A stretch of 7,907 bases of DNA from an uncultured Mailhella sp. (GTDB taxonomy: Bacteria; Desulfobacterota; Desulfovibrionia; Desulfovibrionales; Desulfovibrionaceae): assembly GCA_905192935.1 (NCBI GenBank), contig CAJJMX010000066.1, positions 1-7,907 on the forward strand, in the 5' to 3' direction. This document shows, piece after piece, positions 5,968 through 7,907 of this stretch (within the stretch, counting starts at the first letter, position 1; each line of letters starts with the position of its first letter). Below the pieces are notes generated by a model. That model was not told where the DNA came from. It ran no database searches and saw only the letters and a program-made list of their open reading frames with translations. The position numbers and the translations under genes are program-made.

Positions 5968-7406
5968 TCAGTCCTGAAAAAAGAGCGATGTAAGAATCAG
6001 CACGGAGGCGAACATGAAAAGCCAGGAGAGTACGATAAGCGCAGGAACGGTTTTCCATATTTCCCTGCTGCTGATCCATTCATTGTAAGGAAGGCCAGAT
6101 GCACGCCCATGACCACCATGATGACCGCGGGAACAGGATTTGTGCCGTTGTGGGAGCAGTAGCTGTAGATGACGGGCATGAGTGCGGCGCCCACGGCGCC
6201 GTTGTTGATGAACTGGCAGAGACAGACGGCCAGCAGGCCCATGCAGGCGATAAAGAGCGTGGAGGAACCGGAACCGAATACCGGTTGCAGCATGTTCATG
6301 AAGAAAGAGGTGATGCCGCTTTCGGGAGCGGCCATGGCGCTGGAAAGAGGCTGAACCAGAGCAAGAATGAAGATGATGCCCCAGGCGATACCGCCCCGGG
6401 CCATGGTGCCGAAGGGAAGAAAGGGTCTGTCCCCCGATCTTCCGGCGCACATGACGGCGATGACGAGCATGCAGATCCCCGTGTTGCCGATGCGTTTCAG
6501 CAGAGCGACGGGCAGCAGATCCTCCGGGAGAAAGGCCGGAACGAGCAGCAGCATCACGAGGGCGCACAGAAAGCCGAGAACGGTCTTCTGACTGCCGGAA
6601 AAGACGATCTCTTCACCTCTGCCGAGATCTGAGGCCCGGAAGTTTCTGAGCCGGTCGACATCCGGCTTCATGACATACCGGCCGAAGAGCAGGAACAGAA
6701 GGGAGCAGATGAGGCAGACGGTGAACGCCGTGACCATGTATTCTGCGTAGTCGATGGAAGTGCCGGAAAGGTTTTCATAGGTGCCCATGACCGTCAGGGC
6801 CAGCTGCTTGAAGGGAATGAGCGACATGCCGACGAGCGCGGCGTAGACCACGCCGAAGACCATCATTTTCGGGTAGGCGTCGCCTTTTTTGTAGCCGCAC
6901 ACATCGCAGATGCCGTACAGGATGCTCCATCCTATGAGTGCGGCGGGCGAAGCGCTGGTCAGGCCTCCGAGCAGCATGACGGACAGAAAAAACAAGTAGG
7001 TGAACAGCCAGGGCCTGCCGACGGCGAATTTTCGGGTGATGATCCACAGGGAGATTTGTTTCGAGAGGCCGTAGTGGTTGATGGCGGCGCAGAACACGAA
7101 GATGAAGAACATCATGACCACGGTGGGACTGCCGAAGCTCTGCCCGAGCATTTCTTCGGGGCTGAGGCCGCCGACAAGAACAAGCGCCAGCATTCCGGCT
7201 ATGCTGGGCCACAGGATTTCGATGAATATCCAGCCGTACAGCACGCCGAGGAAAATGCCGATGAGAGCCATTCCCTGCGCCGTGAGCGGCGGGACGGGAT
7301 TCAGCAGGCCCGTGCTGAACATGACGGAAAGGCAGATGAGCGAGTGGAGCAGATAGGAAACGTCGGCTTTTCCGAAGCCCGGGAGCGTGAAAGTTGTTTC
7401 GGACAT
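5968..7406 (-). pseudogene. DASS/SLC13-like anion carrier, frameshifted near the C-terminus
   Basis: This polytopic inner-membrane protein has about ten or more hydrophobic segments and resembles the divalent anion:sodium symporter group (carboxylates or sulfate). The ATG at 7406 has GGGAG just upstream. The first frame is intact to about residue 441, including the two related re-entrant-type segments GLTSASPAALI (148-158) and FINNGAVGAALMPV (399-412). After HLAFLT (436-441) that frame yields 28 non-membrane residues and stops at 5997. The natural C-terminus (NEWISSREIW, then a hydrophobic helix ending SLFFQD) continues in another frame from 6084 to the stop at 5968. Family members, as I recall them, have about a dozen residues with a conserved TP..SP..G element at this point; these are missing. 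The substrate is unknown. Either a disrupted gene or a sequencing/assembly error. Confidence 0.8.
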
Positions 7407-7456
7407 GGGATCTCCCCGAAGTGTAGAGGCGGAATGATGCGCGTATTATTTTTTCG

Positions 7457-7478
7457 CAGGCCGGGCACGCCCGTCCTG
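7457..7478. promoter_or_regulatory. Interrupted 22-base palindrome, possible operator
   Basis: The half-sites CAGG-C-CGGGC and GCCCG-T-CCTG mirror each other around a 2-base centre with one mismatched pair (C against T). It lies about 50 to 70 bases before the carrier start codon, directly upstream of an A/T-rich possible -10 region, where a regulator could bind. No T-run follows on either strand. Confidence 0.4.
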
Positions 7479-7580
7479 AGTAATGAGAGGAGCTTTTGCA
7501 CGCGGAGCCGTTCAGGCGCAGCGAAGAGGACCGTGTGCTTCGTGCAGCAGTGATTTTTCTGTCTTTCATGGATACGATGA

Positions 7581-7607
7581 ACGCTCCGTCTTTTCAAGAC
7601 GAAGCGT
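7581..7607. repeat. 27-base inverted repeat with 3-base loop
   Basis: ACGCT-C-CGTCTT (7581-7592) pairs with AAGACG-A-AGCGT (7596-7607), 11 of 12 positions, around TTC. No T-run follows on either strand. It lies between the divergent genes, about 100 bases upstream of the LOG-family -35 box, and could be an operator or the remnant of a repeat. Confidence 0.5.
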
Positions 7608-7706
7608 CGGACAGCCTGCCGGAGCCGATAGGGACATGACCGTCAGAGGAGATACGGGTGGAGGCCGTTTGCCCGGCACTTTTCGTGATGACTTTTCCGC
7701 CGCCTC

Positions 7707-7735
7707 TTGCGCCTCGTGTAACCGCGGGCTATGAT
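7707..7735 (+). promoter_or_regulatory. Promoter of the LOG-family gene
   Basis: TTGCGC (7707-7712) and TATGAT (7730-7735, 5 of 6 to TATAAT) are separated by exactly 17 bases, 33 bases before the start codon. Transcription would begin near 7742. Confidence 0.6.
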
Positions 7736-7768
7736 ATGCTGTGAAAAAGACTTGTTACAGGAGAGACC

Positions 7769-7907
7769 ATGAGCGCAACGTCGCAGAAATATATCATCGA
7801 CACGCTGTCCGCGCAGGAGTCGTGGAGACTTTTCCGCATACTGGCGGAAATCGTGGACGGCTTTGAGGATTTGAGCGAACTTCCTCCCTGCGTATCCATT
7901 TTCGGTT
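7769..7907 (+). CDS. LOG-family (TIGR00730-like) Rossmann-fold protein, partial
   Basis: Only the first 46 residues are present; the gene runs off the right edge. The pattern ending FEDLSELPPCVSIFG (residues 32-46), preceded by a helix with SWRLFRILAEIVDGF, matches the start of bacterial LOG/lysine-decarboxylase-like proteins, in which VSIFGSAR opens the nucleotide-binding fold. Many family members hydrolyse nucleoside monophosphates to base plus ribose 5-phosphate (cytokinin-activating in plants). The catalytic PGGxGTxxE motif would lie outside the window, so activity cannot be judged. The ATG at 7769 has AGGAG at 7759-7763, five bases upstream, and a good promoter. It is divergent from the carrier gene. 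Confidence 0.75.
   Translation, partial: MSATSQKYIIDTLSAQESWRLFRILAEIVDGFEDLSELPPCVSIFG

Larger units (their letters stand above)
7407..7768. other. Divergent intergenic region between the carrier and the LOG-family gene
   Basis: About 362 bases with no convincing gene. It holds an interrupted 22-base palindrome at 7457-7478, a 27-base inverted repeat at 7581-7607 and the LOG-family promoter at 7707-7735. An A/T-rich AAAAAATAATAC stretch (minus strand, about 7455-7444) could be the -10 region of the carrier, but no matching -35 box was seen. Confidence 0.6.

Noticed and set aside
5726..5993. Two plus-strand frames of 83-85 codons upstream of the RNase gene
   Set aside because: They overlap the -35 region of the RNase promoter and the carrier's 3' end, and have no ribosome-binding site or family features.
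7660..7743. Small plus-strand frame of about 28 codons starting GTG after GAGGAG
   Set aside because: The ribosome-binding site is reasonable, but the peptide overlaps the LOG-family promoter and has no recognisable features.

Overview
This window looks like ordinary chromosomal DNA from a high-GC Gram-negative bacterium. My best guess is a member of the Desulfovibrionaceae (Desulfobacterota). That guess rests on overall protein similarity as I remember it, GC-rich codon use, and hairpin-rich spacers; no 16S or marker gene confirms it. No phage, IS element, CRISPR array, tRNA or rRNA was seen.

Layout, left to right. (1) 1-1074, minus strand: a two-gene unit with a GNAT-type acetyltransferase (441-1019) followed one base later by a HAD-superfamily phosphatase/mutase that runs off the left edge (1-439). 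A TTGACA-type promoter lies at 1045-1074. (2) 1075-1788: about 714 bases without a convincing gene, carrying a run of small inverted repeats and repeat-like GC hairpins. (3) 1789-4017, minus strand: a compact housekeeping operon rsmD-coaD-miaA (16S rRNA m2G966 methylation, coenzyme A synthesis, tRNA A37 prenylation). Its genes overlap by 19 and 4 bases, and a promoter candidate sits at 3989-4017 ahead of a leader of about 140 bases. (4) 4055-5668, minus strand: an intact beta-CASP metallo-beta-lactamase RNase, with a perfect 10-bp GC hairpin just after its stop and a good promoter candidate at 5705-5733. (5) 5968-7406, minus strand: a DASS/SLC13-like membrane carrier whose last part lies in a different reading frame. 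The conserved segment expected at the break seems to be missing, so it is probably a pseudogene. (6) 7407-7768: an intergenic region with two notable palindromes, then a promoter and the start of a plus-strand LOG-family (TIGR00730-like) gene that runs off the right edge.

The common theme of the intact central genes is translation and RNA metabolism (RsmD, MiaA, beta-CASP RNase) plus CoA supply. I found no convincing new multi-gene system. The points most worth a second look are the broken carrier, the structured 714-base gap, and the palindromes between the carrier and the LOG-family gene.
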